Assembly: GCA_015146655.1 (NCBI GenBank) | Contig: VKHL01000006.1 | Coordinates: 248,001-312,000, forward strand | Length of the DNA: 64,000 nt | Source of the DNA: Ochromonas danica | Lineage: Eukaryota > Sar > Chrysophyceae > Chromulinales > Chromulinaceae | Direction: 5' to 3' | Part shown: positions 41,197-51,080 of the stretch, piece after piece | How the letters are laid out: each line of letters begins with the position of its first letter | How positions within the stretch are numbered: position 1 is the stretch's first letter | Made by a program: the position numbers and the translations under genes | The notes under the pieces: model-generated | Databases searched by the model: none | What the model was told of the DNA's origin: nothing | Seen by the model: the letters and a program-made list of their open reading frames with translations, nothing else

Positions 41197-42852
41197 ATGA
41201 TAATGGTATTAATTGGATTCTATCTCTTCTTCATACTCTTGCTAACATGCCAGAGTTTTCGTCTATCTAATAAGATAGGCATACCTCATCGTCTTCTTTC
41301 TTCTCGTAGATTGATGACAACAAATCAAAACAATAATAATAATGATCATTCTGCTGAATTCACCTTAGCTGTCTTAGGTGATTTACATCTTGACCCACGC
41401 TTTATGAATGATCATATTGAAGGAAGAGAACACTTTTTGAAGATCTTTGAGAATGGTGAAAAGATGAATTCTTGTGTTGTCTCTCTGGGTGATTTAGGAG
41501 AATCCAAATCTGTTGATGAAACAACACAACTTTTCTCTGGTACTTCAAAATGTTTCCAAGTAGCAAGAGAATATCTAGAAGGTTTTAAAGTTCCTTATGA
41601 AGTTATCGGAGGGAATCATGATTTAGAAGGAATTGATGAGTTTGCAACAGATGAAGAGAACTTACACACTTTTCTTAATGCTTTCCATAAACCTACACCT
41701 CAATTTAAAAGATTAATTGCTGAAAAGACCTTATTAATTGGATTATCTTCTGTAGTATTCCGTGATGCTATCCATACTTCTCATGAAGTCTTTATTAATG
41801 AGGAACAGATCGCATGGTTTGAAAAAACTGTTGCAGAACATCCTGTAGAAGAAGGATGGAAAATCTTTGTCTTCTCTCATGCTCCACCTATGGGAAGTGG
41901 ATTACGTGTCTTACAAGAGTTACATGTAGTCAATGGATGCTGTTGGTTGAATCATTCTTGTAAGAACAATCGCAAGTTTATTGAAATTGTACGAAAATAT
42001 AGAAGTATCAAGGCTTGGTTTTCTGGACATTTCCATCTTGGACAAGATTATCAAGATAGTATCATCTTACCAGAAGGTCATAATCATGGATCATGTGTCT
42101 TTGTTCAAGTGGCTGTGATGGGTCAGCGTAGTAGTCGAGATGGTCGACGACAATCACGATTGATTCGAGGAACGCAGGATGGATTTACCATCAGTACCAT
42201 CGATCACAAGAAGAATGGCGAGGAAAGAATTGATGCAACTGTTTCTTATAAAGAAGATGGTAGTGATACTGCCTTACTGGCTTCTAACTCGGAGGACTAT
42301 GATCATGACACTTGGTTCTCTGCTTATACTCCTCAACCAGAAGATGGTTGCTATATTGATGACGTCTCCACGGGCCTCAGTTCAGCCACACATAAAGAAG
42401 ACTGTGTTTGCTGGTGGCATATGGCGGATGGACGGGTCTTAGGTGTTCATAACGGAATGATTCTGGAGTATGATCGCGATACTTTAGCTCCTCTTGGATT
42501 GGTTGTTGGTAAGGATGAACTGGCTGGAAGACAGGTTGCTGTCGTTGAAAGTGGCTTGCCTGCTGCGGATGGTCATGGTCACGATGAGCGCGAACAAGCC
42601 GTGATCCTCTATGACGACAATCTCAACATCACCGTGGTCCAACCCAATGAAGATGGTTCCTACTGGCGCAAGATCGTCAGAAACAAGGTCATTCGTATGA
42701 AAGAAAAGCGCCGAGAGAAAGCAGCTATAGAATTCGCCAAGAATTTCTTAGGAGCCGATGGATCTTCTCAGGCGATAAGAGTGCGCAGTACTTGGGGACC
42801 ATACACTTCTACCGCAGGCAATGCCAAGAATACTTCCTTGAGACTTGATTAA
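41197..42852 (+). CDS. Calcineurin-like metallophosphoesterase, plastid-targeted
   Basis: Two-metal phosphoesterase of unknown substrate, 551 aa, single exon. All five family blocks are present: GDLHLD near residue 66, GDLGES near 98, GGNHDLE near 137, FSHAPP near 228 and SGHFHLG near 275. A long C-terminal part of about 230 residues is unusual: it holds CVCWWHMADGRVLGVHNG and LAPLGLVVGKDELAGRQVAVV, then a K/R-rich helix and an R.STWGPYTST tail. The N-terminus is a hydrophobic signal peptide (VLIGFYLFFILLLTCQS) followed by F at the cleavage site and a basic, S/T-rich stretch, typical of heterokont plastid import. ATG 41197 is the first in-frame start. Confidence 0.88.
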   Translation: MIMVLIGFYLFFILLLTCQSFRLSNKIGIPHRLLSSRRLMTTNQNNNNNDHSAEFTLAVLGDLHLDPRFMNDHIEGREHFLKIFENGEKMNSCVVSLGDLGESKSVDETTQLFSGTSKCFQVAREYLEGFKVPYEVIGGNHDLEGIDEFATDEENLHTFLNAFHKPTPQFKRLIAEKTLLIGLSSVVFRDAIHTSHEVFINEEQIAWFEKTVAEHPVEEGWKIFVFSHAPPMGSGLRVLQELHVVNGCCWLNHSCKNNRKFIEIVRKYRSIKAWFSGHFHLGQDYQDSIILPEGHNHGSCVFVQVAVMGQRSSRDGRRQSRLIRGTQDGFTISTIDHKKNGEERIDATVSYKEDGSDTALLASNSEDYDHDTWFSAYTPQPEDGCYIDDVSTGLSSATHKEDCVCWWHMADGRVLGVHNGMILEYDRDTLAPLGLVVGKDELAGRQVAVVESGLPAADGHGHDEREQAVILYDDNLNITVVQPNEDGSYWRKIVRNKVIRMKEKRREKAAIEFAKNFLGADGSSQAIRVRSTWGPYTSTAGNAKNTSLRLD

Positions 42853-43122
42853 CGAATCAAGCCACGTCACAGAAATAGTAAACCAACCACTTTGGAATCA
42901 TAGGACAAACAAATGCTCATAGTACTACATCAACAACTATACTACATCAACTGTCATCTGTGATTCGTTTTTGTTTTTGACAAAAAGTTTTGAGTTTTGA
43001 TAAGAAGACAATAATAATAATGATAATAATAAGAAAAACTATTACAACTCGTCTTAACCTTCGCATACATACATAATTACTCTGTGTTATCATTTAATAA
43101 AGGAAATAAGCATGTTCAATAC
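42853..43122. other. Convergent spacer
   Basis: 270 bp between stops. Holds an A/T-rich ATAATAATAATG tract near 43008-43032 and ends close to both polyadenylation regions. No gene seen. Confidence 0.4.
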
Positions 43123-44277
43123 CTATTCCACCCCAGAAGCAGCAGCAGCAGTAGCAACAGTGGGAGGAGGCTTGACGATAGGAGCCACTCCGAGTTGTTT
43201 CGAAAAGCCTAACCGTTCCAGCTCGGCATCAATCTTTTCCATTAGTTGCATCTCTGTCTCACTATAAGGTCGACCATCAGATCGAAAGTTTAAGTTGATA
43301 TGCACTGCTTCTCTAGTCAACGGTCTTTCCTCTTCTGCTTCTGCTTTTGCTTCTTCCTTACGATTAATCTGCTTTTCCTCCTGTTGCTTTACAACAGTCT
43401 TAGTACTGACTTCAGCAACTTCATTCTCCTCAACAACTTCTTCTGGCTCATCAAGGTCAGAAATTCCAAATCCATACCTATCAGAAACCTCAGGTGTTGC
43501 TAATTTTCCGTCTGGGTCGATGATGCAAGTAACAGCTATATTGTCCTGACTGAGAGAAGATGTTAGCCAGGACTCCACAGTATGCGGCTGCATGAGATCG
43601 TTGACTGAAAGTTCCAAAAAGACAGGGAAACGTAATCCTTGCAGATGAAACTTCTTTGCAGCGACGGGTGATTCGTGTTTACCAATGGCTGTACAGATCA
43701 AGGCAGCGTTTGGATTGTCAAAGGAAGGGTCAACAAGAGTGCCATCTTCCAGGCCTTTGGGAGACTTTGTTGAGACTAAAGAGACAATAGCCTTAGCCAC
43801 TTGACTACCACTGACATAATCCTTCCGTAGACTGCTGTCCATCACTTGTCGCTGGGCGTCAATAACGATTGTCTGTGGATCAACGACAGTATTGGAAGAA
43901 GTGGCGTCATTGGAGGAAGAAGATGTATCACTGGCTGTAAAGGTAGTGGAAGCTGAGGCAACCACTGCTGCTTGTGGAAGATCTCCTGCCCACACAGGCA
44001 GCGGACTCATCGTCTGTGAGCAGAGCCAGGCAGACGCCAATAGAGTGGACCACACGCTCTTGATCACGCGCGAATAGTCTATGGAAGGAGTAGGAGTAGG
44101 AGGAGGTGTATTACGAGCCAAGGAGAGCCTTGGCTGGGATGAGAAGTCTCCCAGAGACCCACCACGACTCACAACAAGACTTTTCACCATCACATTCTTA
44201 GGAAGAAAACCATCTATTGGATTAGGAGATAAGATACATGCTAGAAGGAAAGTGGTGACAAGGAAGAGAGGTATCAT
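43123..44277 (-). CDS. Plastid (lumen?) protein with CcmI/CycH-like C-domain
   Basis: 384 aa, single exon from ATG 44277; upstream in-frame codons are a Leu run without ATG. Leader in three parts: signal peptide (FLVTTFLLACILSPNPIDG) with F next (FLPKN), an S/R-rich transit region, then a second hydrophobic stretch (VWSTLLASAWLCSQTM ... LPVWAGD) that could be a thylakoid-lumen signal. Residues about 185-280 (ALICTAIGKHESPVAAKKF, LRFPVFLELSVNDLMQP, NIAVTCIIDPDGKLATPE) resemble in pattern the C-terminal beta-domain of cytochrome c maturation factor CcmI/CycH (.VFA.A..PLAV.R......PL.V.L.D...M). The rest is acidic and K/E-rich. Function is inferred only weakly. Confidence 0.7.
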   Translation of the reverse strand: MIPLFLVTTFLLACILSPNPIDGFLPKNVMVKSLVVSRGGSLGDFSSQPRLSLARNTPPPTPTPSIDYSRVIKSVWSTLLASAWLCSQTMSPLPVWAGDLPQAAVVASASTTFTASDTSSSSNDATSSNTVVDPQTIVIDAQRQVMDSSLRKDYVSGSQVAKAIVSLVSTKSPKGLEDGTLVDPSFDNPNAALICTAIGKHESPVAAKKFHLQGLRFPVFLELSVNDLMQPHTVESWLTSSLSQDNIAVTCIIDPDGKLATPEVSDRYGFGISDLDEPEEVVEENEVAEVSTKTVVKQQEEKQINRKEEAKAEAEEERPLTREAVHINLNFRSDGRPYSETEMQLMEKIDAELERLGFSKQLGVAPIVKPPPTVATAAAASGVE

Positions 44278-44697
44278 GCTTGTTAGCAGCAGTAGCAATA
44301 GCAATAGCAGTAGCAACCTGTCTCACTGCAGCAGGTCTTCTCTCAGCTCTTCTTGATGTGATGACAGCAAGTCATTCAAGAGCATCAGCAGCAGCACACC
44401 AGAGGGCAAGGCCGGGAGGAGAAAAGCGCGTTTCTTACAAACAGCCCGTTTCCACTCCCCCACCCACCACACAGCACAGCACAGTCTAGACTATTGTTGT
44501 TACCAATTTGTTGCTAATATAGACGAGTTTAGTTTAGTCACAATTGTACATGCTATGCTATGCTAGTCAGATGACCCCATAGTTATCATACATATAGATT
44601 GAGGATAGGATAGTGTGGTGTAGCTCAAAAGACATCATTTAAAGCTATATTCACTATTAAATGTTTACTAGGACAATGCTGCTATTAGGAGATATTC
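44278..44697. promoter_or_regulatory. Spacer with CAG-type repeat and a CGCGTTT element
   Basis: 420 bp from the plastid-protein start to the NFU1 stop. A CAGTAGCAA/CAGCAG-type repeat at about 44284-44312 abuts the start codon, and more AGCAGCAG lies near 44380-44395. AAAAGCGCGTTT at 44422-44433 is a variant of the palindrome seen in other promoters. Confidence 0.4.
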
Positions 44698-45490
44698 CTA
44701 AGATGTTGCTGGTTGAGGAGCGTAAGACAGTTTTAACTCTTTGTCACTCTCAACCTCTCCTGTAGGGTCCACAGAGGCAGTGACTTCTTGAATACCCTTC
44801 ACCTCAGGGATATAGTGCATTAGCATATTCTCTACTCCATTACGAAGAGTTATGCTGGATGAAGGACAACCCACACAGGAGCCAGCCAATCTCACAGATA
44901 CGATTCCTACGAGACAAGCATTCCGTTGTTAATCTCCTAATAGGTCAGAGAAAGAGAAGAGTTTTCTTACCTGTCTCTATATCAAATCCATGGTAAAATA
45001 TATCTCCACCATCTTCTTGTACAGAAGGTCTCACTCGAGTTTCAATAAGTTCTTTAATAGCCTGCACGACCTCACTGTCATCATCCAGGATGGTCGTGTC
45101 CATCACAGAACTTGGATTACTCTCAATCACTGCACGATCTGTAGAAAAGAAATCAAAAAGAACAGAAAAGATATTGGGGCGAAGTATATTCCAGTTCTCT
45201 TCTTCATCCTTTGTCACAGTGATGAAGTCTCTGCCAAGGAAGACGCTTTTCACTCCTTCCTCTGCTAGGATCAGCTTGACCAGAGGTGACTTGGAAACCT
45301 CACGATGATCATGTCTTTGAAAGTACATTCCTGTTCCAAAGTTTTCAGGAAGGACTTCTCGTCCAGGAAGGAACTTGAGACTATTAGCATTCGGTGTGAT
45401 TTCTGTATTGATAAAGAATGTTCGAGCTAAAAGTCGCTGTGAAGGAAGCTTAGTACCAGGTGATAGCAAAGTTCTTCGAAGAGCAAACAT
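44698..45490 (-). CDS. NFU1: NFU1 mitochondrial iron-sulfur scaffold
   Basis: Late-acting Fe-S carrier delivering 4Fe-4S clusters to lipoate synthase and respiratory enzymes. Two exons are inferred: 44971-45490 and 44698-44906 (242 aa). It has a mitochondrial leader ([20 protein letters not shown]), then the NFU N-domain with [16 protein letters not shown] and [27 protein letters not shown]. The C-domain ([19 protein letters not shown]) carries the cluster-binding CVGC in exon 2. It ends with [11 protein letters not shown]. The start codon is 44 bp from an upstream ATG of the divergent histone-fold gene. Confidence 0.94.
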
Positions 45491-45689
45491 GATCTTTCTT
45501 CAACACGACTAGACGACTCACAAGAAGAAGGTAATGATTGATCGATTGATTTGTGATGGAACACGAAGGGAAACACGTCGGAACTTCCAACTCCCCGCGC
45601 AACCCAACATCATCAAACTTCACAAAATAGCAGTTATAACTATAACTTTACCATCTAAAACCCACACCATCTTCAACGACAAACAAACG

Positions 45690-46814
45690 ATGACAAACAA
45701 TTTGATGAAAATGATCGAAAGAGAAGTAATTCATAGTGAAATGACTGATTTGAATGGAAAAGAAAGCCAAAGAAATGTGGAGGAGTTATGGAAGGAAAAG
45801 GTAGTGACAATTATGAGAAGAGTGATTCCTTCACAGTTTTCGATTGATGAGGCAGCGGCTGATTTGGTGGCCAAGTGTGCACGAGAGATGGCAAGTGCGT
45901 TGAGTTGTGAAGCACTAACGATGGCAGCAATAGAAAAGAAGGTAAAGTTGACGGGGATGGAGATTGCAATAGGGGCCAGGGAGTTGGGCTATGATCAGCT
46001 CTTTGAAGGACTGATGGTCTTCCAAGCTAGACATGCAGAACATATCACTCATTGCCAGCTCTGTGCTCATCCAGCTGTTCTTCCTCGACCTGCTGAAGAT
46101 AGTGAAGACAATGCACGTGCTCCTCCAGCTAGTCAATCTGCCACCAACAAAGAGGGTACAAAGAAGTCATACAAAAAGAAGGCACCACAAAGTCAGAATC
46201 AAGACCAGGATCAGAATCAGATGCAGGATCAGACCGAGAGTCAGAAAGTGGATCAGACCTCTTCATCGACCCAAATTACCACTGTTGATCAACCGAAGCC
46301 ATCCTCCAAGACCACTGCAGCTAACTCCGCCACTTCTGTCCTCTCAAGTTCTTCCGAACCCTCCAAACAGGAAGAAGCTGGCGCTACAAACAAAAAGAAA
46401 GGAGCTCGAAATTTTCCAAGATTAGGAAAGGGTGGAAAAGACTGGTTGGATCCTCAGTTTTTGCAGGAAGTGCAGAAGACAATAGCGGATTGCCACGACA
46501 AGACGGAGCTAGTCAGACACTTGTCTAAGCACTTCCATCTGTCAATGAAGGAAACAAATGAAAGGTTTGGTAGTCTTATCGACAGCTTTTCTTCTACTGG
46601 TACCACTGTCCCAGTGAAGACGCCAGCTGTCATATCGGCTACAACAAGTGACGTGAGCCATGGTGATGATAATCCAAATCAAATTACCAATAATAACAAC
46701 GAGATAGCCAATAGCAGTACTGATATGATGGAAGTTGAGGAAGAGAAAGTACCAAGTGGGGGTGATAGCAATACAATGGAAGCATCCGCAGGTGGTCCTG
46801 TCGCCCTCAGCTGA
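45690..46814 (+). CDS. Histone-fold (NF-YB/Dr1-like) protein
   Basis: Probable nuclear transcription or chromatin factor. ATG 45690 gives 374 aa; the frame is open to ATG 45534, but that extension is not conserved-looking and would start 44 bp from NFU1. A histone-fold lies near residues 35-110: VVTIMRRVIPSQFSIDEAA (helix 1/loop), LVAKCAREMASALSCEALTM (helix 2) and LTGMEIAIGARELGYDQL (loop 2 and helix 3, compare the NF-YB GDDICWALRSLGFD region). The remainder is a low-complexity Q/D/K/S linker, and residues about 245-290 form a second helical region (WLDPQFLQEVQKTIADCHD). Partner histone-fold not known; no intron seen. Confidence 0.72.
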   Translation: MTNNLMKMIEREVIHSEMTDLNGKESQRNVEELWKEKVVTIMRRVIPSQFSIDEAAADLVAKCAREMASALSCEALTMAAIEKKVKLTGMEIAIGARELGYDQLFEGLMVFQARHAEHITHCQLCAHPAVLPRPAEDSEDNARAPPASQSATNKEGTKKSYKKKAPQSQNQDQDQNQMQDQTESQKVDQTSSSTQITTVDQPKPSSKTTAANSATSVLSSSSEPSKQEEAGATNKKKGARNFPRLGKGGKDWLDPQFLQEVQKTIADCHDKTELVRHLSKHFHLSMKETNERFGSLIDSFSSTGTTVPVKTPAVISATTSDVSHGDDNPNQITNNNNEIANSSTDMMEVEEEKVPSGGDSNTMEASAGGPVALS

Positions 46815-47332
46815 TCAGATGGTGCAGCCTTGTTTAGCAGAGTACATCCTGTATAGACCACCTCTCTGTGGCATAACTCAAGGTCATGCTCACTAGAAGT
46901 GCTTAAAGCGGTGTTCGTAGCAGCAGTTCCGCTACGAACACATGTAATAGCTTGTATAATATAGTCACATAATGTAGAACACCACCTTACCACCTTTCTC
47001 TTTATTTCACTTGAGAAGAGTCAACTAAAGTCAATCAATACCATCACTTGTTCTGGAAGACAGTATCAGTATGACTGTGACTTTGTGATTCTAGTGCTAG
47101 TATGTGCATATTCTCACTCCCACTTGCAAGAGTGGAGTGGCAATCATGAGCGATGACAGTGCGACAAATGTAAATGTCCAAGCAGTACAGCTAGTTTCTT
47201 GCTACTTCATCAATACGAAAGCATCATTTCTGCTTTCCTTTCATCTGGTCTAATTCGACAATGGCAATTTCATTGCTTTGGTAGGAAGTACTAGATAATT
47301 AATAATGTAAAGTAGTCTGTTATTAGCCATCT
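46815..47332. other. Convergent spacer with a perfect 11-bp hairpin
   Basis: 518 bp between the histone-fold stop and the kinase stop. GTGTTCGTAGC (46911-46921) and its exact reverse complement GCTACGAACAC (46931-46941) flank a 9-nt loop, about 97 nt after the histone-fold stop codon. It would fold as a strong stem in the 3' UTR of that gene, or in DNA. No coding sequence recognised elsewhere in the spacer. Confidence 0.5.
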
Positions 47333-48444
47333 CTATTTCCTTGACATCAATCCATCAAGAATGTCATCCTTAACATTCTCTGTGTGCTTTGACTCGGGTG
47401 CTTCCTTCTCAATATCTAAGAGTTCGTCTACCACTTCAGTGAAGGATGGCCTCAGATCAGCTTGTTGATCCCTATAATCCAAAAGCATTGACGAGATAGT
47501 TTAGAGACTATGGCTGATAACAAGTCTATGAGGCAGACTCACCAGCATCGAGTAATGAGACGGACACAACGAGATGGTAAGCCATAGGATGGTAAGGCTG
47601 GACGCTTGCCTGCAAGCACTCTCTCTTTGAGGTCTGCGAGATCAGCCCGAGCAAAGGGGATCTCCCCTGTCAAAAGCTCCCACAAGAATACACCGAAGGC
47701 ATAAACATCAACAGATTTATTGTAGCTGCGTCCTTCAAGTAATTCAGGTGCCATGTAAGCAGGTGTGCCAGCCATGGTATTGCGATTCTTGACCAATCCA
47801 AAGTCACAAATCTTATATTGTCCTTCAAAGGAGCGAAGGACATTATGACTCTTGAGATCTCGATGAATAATAGCAGGTGAAAGAGAATGCAAGTATTCCA
47901 TCGCACTTGCTACATCAATCTGTGTTCACATCATGTAGACAATTAGTTAAAGCGTTAGTGGGTTTGTATGTTAGTAAGTGAGTAAAACGTGCGCTGAAGT
48001 CAGGCGTATGTACATATCCACTGTGTGTGTGTGTGTGTGTGTATGTATGTGTGTGTGTACATGGGGGGTACTTACAGCAGCTTGGTAGGTTTCTTCAACA
48101 GTTAATCTTCGTCGATCAACATGAAGGATATGGAAAAGAGAACGATCACAAAGTTCCATAATAAAGCATAAGTTGGGTGGAGTCATACATGCCCCCAAGA
48201 AATCAACAATATTGGAGTGATGTACACGACTCATCACCCAGAGCTCATCCATGTACTCCTGCTTCAGCTCAGGACTAATACGAGCATCAAAGAGAGTCTT
48301 GAGAGCTACAGGCTTCTTTCTCCAATAGCCTTGATAGATAATACCTACACCTCCTCCACCAATACGATCACCTAATTCAATCTCATCAAAGGAGACATTC
48401 GCCCAGGTTGGATCCTCTTCCTGGTCATTATATTTACTTGCCAT
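47333..48444 (-). CDS. TKL-type protein kinase
   Basis: Predicted active Ser/Thr kinase of the tyrosine-kinase-like group, reduced to little more than the catalytic domain. Three exons are inferred: 48076-48444, 47543-47919 and 47333-47471 (294 aa). It has IGGGGVGIIYQGYW (glycine loop), VALKTL (Lys), IMELCDRSLFHIL (hinge), HRDLKSHNVL, CDFGLVK, GTPAYMAPELL (APE), VDVYAFGVFLWELLTGE and RPSF (R of subdomain XI). The joining codon TGG (W) in TRCW/DQQADLRP restores the conserved motif. Intron 1 holds a TG/TATG microsatellite at about 48020-48058. Start at ATG 48444. Pathway unknown. Confidence 0.9.
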
Positions 48445-48667
48445 CTTCAAAGTAAAGTCTTGATTTCACTTTCTCTCTTGAGGTGGGATGGGATTAGATA
48501 GGCTGGGGTGTGAGGATGAGGTGTTGGACCAATTCTATTGATAGTCTGTAGAGGAGATGATGGTTTGGATGACTCCTTTCCTAAGTTAACAAACGCGTTC
48601 GTCCAAACAACGTGTTTTATAATCTACCGTTGCATTATTGTTAGATTGGTTCAGATGAGAAGAGAAG
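48445..48667. promoter_or_regulatory. Bidirectional promoter with AAACGCGTTC
   Basis: 223 bp between the divergent TKL kinase and the gene at 48668. AAACGCGTTC (one mismatch from the palindrome) lies at 48591-48600, followed by CAAACAACGTGTTTTA at 48604-48619, a looser copy. Confidence 0.5.
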
Positions 48668-49415
48668 ATGGTGAAAATCGTTCATAAGAAGGTAAGTCTA
48701 CATCTTCTAACTACTACATCACGTATTCCGTGGGCTTACTTGTTGTTTTCTGTTCTGAAAGTTGCATGAGTTTGGAGAGATTCATCTCACTTGCCCTGCC
48801 CTGCACAAGCTACTTAGCCAGTCCTTTGATGAGTGTGATGATGGTGTCGTGGCTGACAACACTTCCCTTGAGAAGTTGAAAGCCTATGAGATTCGCCCCC
48901 ACTATGTGCCGTTCATTGACTTGCCTATGGTGGAGGAGCGGAACATCAACGCCATCATTAACAGTCGAGATCGTGTCTATCTTAAAGCAGAAGAGAAAGC
49001 CCTTGCCTTTGACGACCATATGCTTGGCCAGTTAGATGAGATCTCCTCCTCTTCCTCCAGGTCAAGACTATCCTTCGACTACCGCACCAGGGGAGAGTTA
49101 GATCTGGGCCTCGAGCCTCTGCAGAAGGTCGTCTATAAGATGAAGAAGCTGCAAAGCGAAGCTCAACAAATGAACGTTGATCGCTACAAGCCAGTCAAGG
49201 CAAACATCATGCCGTATTGTGACTACCTGCTGGGGGACAACCCGAGGCCCAAGCCTCGCCGCCCCATCCCTCCGCCTGGTCCTCATTGGCGAACAGACAG
49301 GAAGACATACACACCTGGAAGTGATGATGGGAGTGCTAACAGCTACAATCATGATAGTAGAAGTGGTGGCAGACAAGGCAGAGTAGGTGGACGCAGGCCA
49401 GTCTTTCGACCCTAG
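48668..49415 (+). CDS. Unknown protein with basic Gly/Arg/Pro tail
   Basis: Two exons are inferred: 48668-48691 (MVKIVHKK) and 48762-49415 (225 aa). Not recognised. Residues 9-125 are a mixed alpha/beta-looking region with LHEFGEIHLTCPALHKLLSQ, LKAYEIRPHYVPFIDLPMVE and NAIINSRDRVYLKAEEKALA. A helical stretch follows (LEPLQKVVYKMKKLQSEAQQ). The last 55 residues are disordered, with RPKPRRPIPPPGPHW and an RGG-like ending (GGRQGRVGGRRPVF), features common in RNA-binding proteins. The exon-1 junction is supported only by GT-AG consensus and frame. It is divergent from the TKL kinase and convergent with the RBM22-like gene. Confidence 0.65.
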
Positions 49416-49467
49416 CCTCTCGCCAAACACAAGATGGTCTGATCCACTATCCAGTCCAGTCAATCAA

Positions 49468-50707
49468 TTATTTAACTAACGCACTAGCAGGCGGAGGCCC
49501 AGGAGGAGGTCGAGGCTTGAACTTGTTCACCTTCTTCTTCTCCTTCTTACTGTCTCCTTCTTTCTCTTCTCCCACCTTCTGCTCCTCAGATATGATCTCA
49601 TCTTCTCTACTAGTATTACTACCTACTGTGGGAAGCTCAGCAGATGATGATTGAGAAGAAGACTGCTGACCAAAGTGCTTCATTACAAAGTTCTTGATAT
49701 TGGCAGGCAGACGCTCTACGGGCAATTCTGGAGGCAAAAGCGCTGCAAGTGGATCGGAATTTCCTTCTTCTTCTCCTTGACATGCCTCACTATAATAAGA
49801 CAACACAGTAGCAGATTGTAACAACAAAAACAGGTTGAGTGAAGATTATTTAATGATCTACTACTTACTTACCTTGCTTTTCGTTTATGACCAGCACTAT
49901 CGAGCAGATCAGATGGTTTCTTCTTTTGTTGAAAGATCTTCACTCGTGGTTGAGCTCGATCTGTTGCTACAGTGCGGGCAATCTGCAGAAGTTTTTCATT
50001 CTCCTGCTCACCCAGAGAATCAGCTAGACCTTCGTTGATTAACATAAGAGCTTGTTGGGCTTGATACTCACGATTGACGTCACTCTCAGGCAATGCTAAT
50101 TCTCCATCTACACTTGACAAGACAGCATCTCGTAGTTGCGATGGCAGACCTGAGCAAGACAATATTAGAAGTGGACATTAGTGGAGGAGAAAGTTGCAGC
50201 ATCTTTTCTATATCTTCTAACCTAATTGAAGGTCTAACAAGCAGGTTTGACAGAGATTCTTCACTTTCGCACAAGTCTGACAAACCTGTTGACCAACAAC
50301 AACAACAACAACATCACATACATATACCAGTTAGTGTAAATGACACAAACATACGCACACAAGGTGGCTTCAGAGATATAGACAAAGTAAGCAGGTGGAT
50401 ATGGCTGACCTCTGTCTTACGATATCCTTCACCTCGACCAGGCCTCCACTTGAAAATAGTAAAAGGTCGCTGACACATTTTACATGATGCTCCATAACGG
50501 TCAACAAGCATACGAACATAAGGATTCTCTCCTAAACAGGCTAGAATCAACCATCACATATCATCATTATTATTGTTATGATTAATTCAATTAATACGAT
50601 AGACAGGCTCAGCTCTCACCTTCACATAGTGTGGGGAAATCAGAATTTTCCCACTGCCGTAAGGCTGTATTAGCTTGTACGGGAGGGATAGAGGAATTGC
50701 TCGCCAT
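49468..50707 (-). CDS. Short RBM22/ECM2-like splicing factor lacking RRM
   Basis: Homologue of the N-terminal zinc-ribbon region of RBM22/Ecm2/Slt11, which contacts the U6 ISL and pre-mRNA in the spliceosome. Five exons are inferred: 50620-50707, 50410-50540, 50222-50285, 49873-50149 and 49468-49789 (293 aa). Shared features are [58 protein letters not shown] and GLPSQLRDA. Paired CxxC motifs give the zinc sites. Past residue 150 it diverges. The CCCH finger and the C-terminal RRM of RBM22 (about 420 aa) are absent, replaced by an acidic/basic tail ending in [12 protein letters not shown] downstream RRM exon was looked for and not seen before the neighbouring gene. Confidence 0.83.
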
Positions 50708-51080
50708 GGCAAGAGAATACAAGTCAATGGACTCAAACAAAGAAGGCGATGCCTGCAATGCGATGGTTTTGGTTTGATGGGACATCGACATCGACAGCCA
50801 GAGAGCCAGAAGACCAGATCTAGAGATGATCTGGTCTAGTCTAGGCGTGTACTGTAATGGGGATGCACTGTAGACTGTTGGATGGTATTCTGGAAGGATC
50901 TGTCCGTCTCTGTTCTCGATGTCTTTCAGGTTTAGCAAGATCATGAAAAGATCGTCCAAAGAAACCAGAAGCAAAAAGCGGATTATTAACAAACCACACA
51001 GGAAAATGAACAAAGTAATAGATAGTAGTTAATGATAAGCCTAAGCTATTACGACATAACATCATCAATCATTATCATTC
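50708..51080. other. Spacer RBM22-like / PAT1
   Basis: 373 bp between the RBM22-like start and the PAT1 stop, both genes on the minus strand. It holds the RBM22-like promoter. An inverted pair around AGATC...GATCT near 50816-50836 is weak. No gene recognised. Confidence 0.35.
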
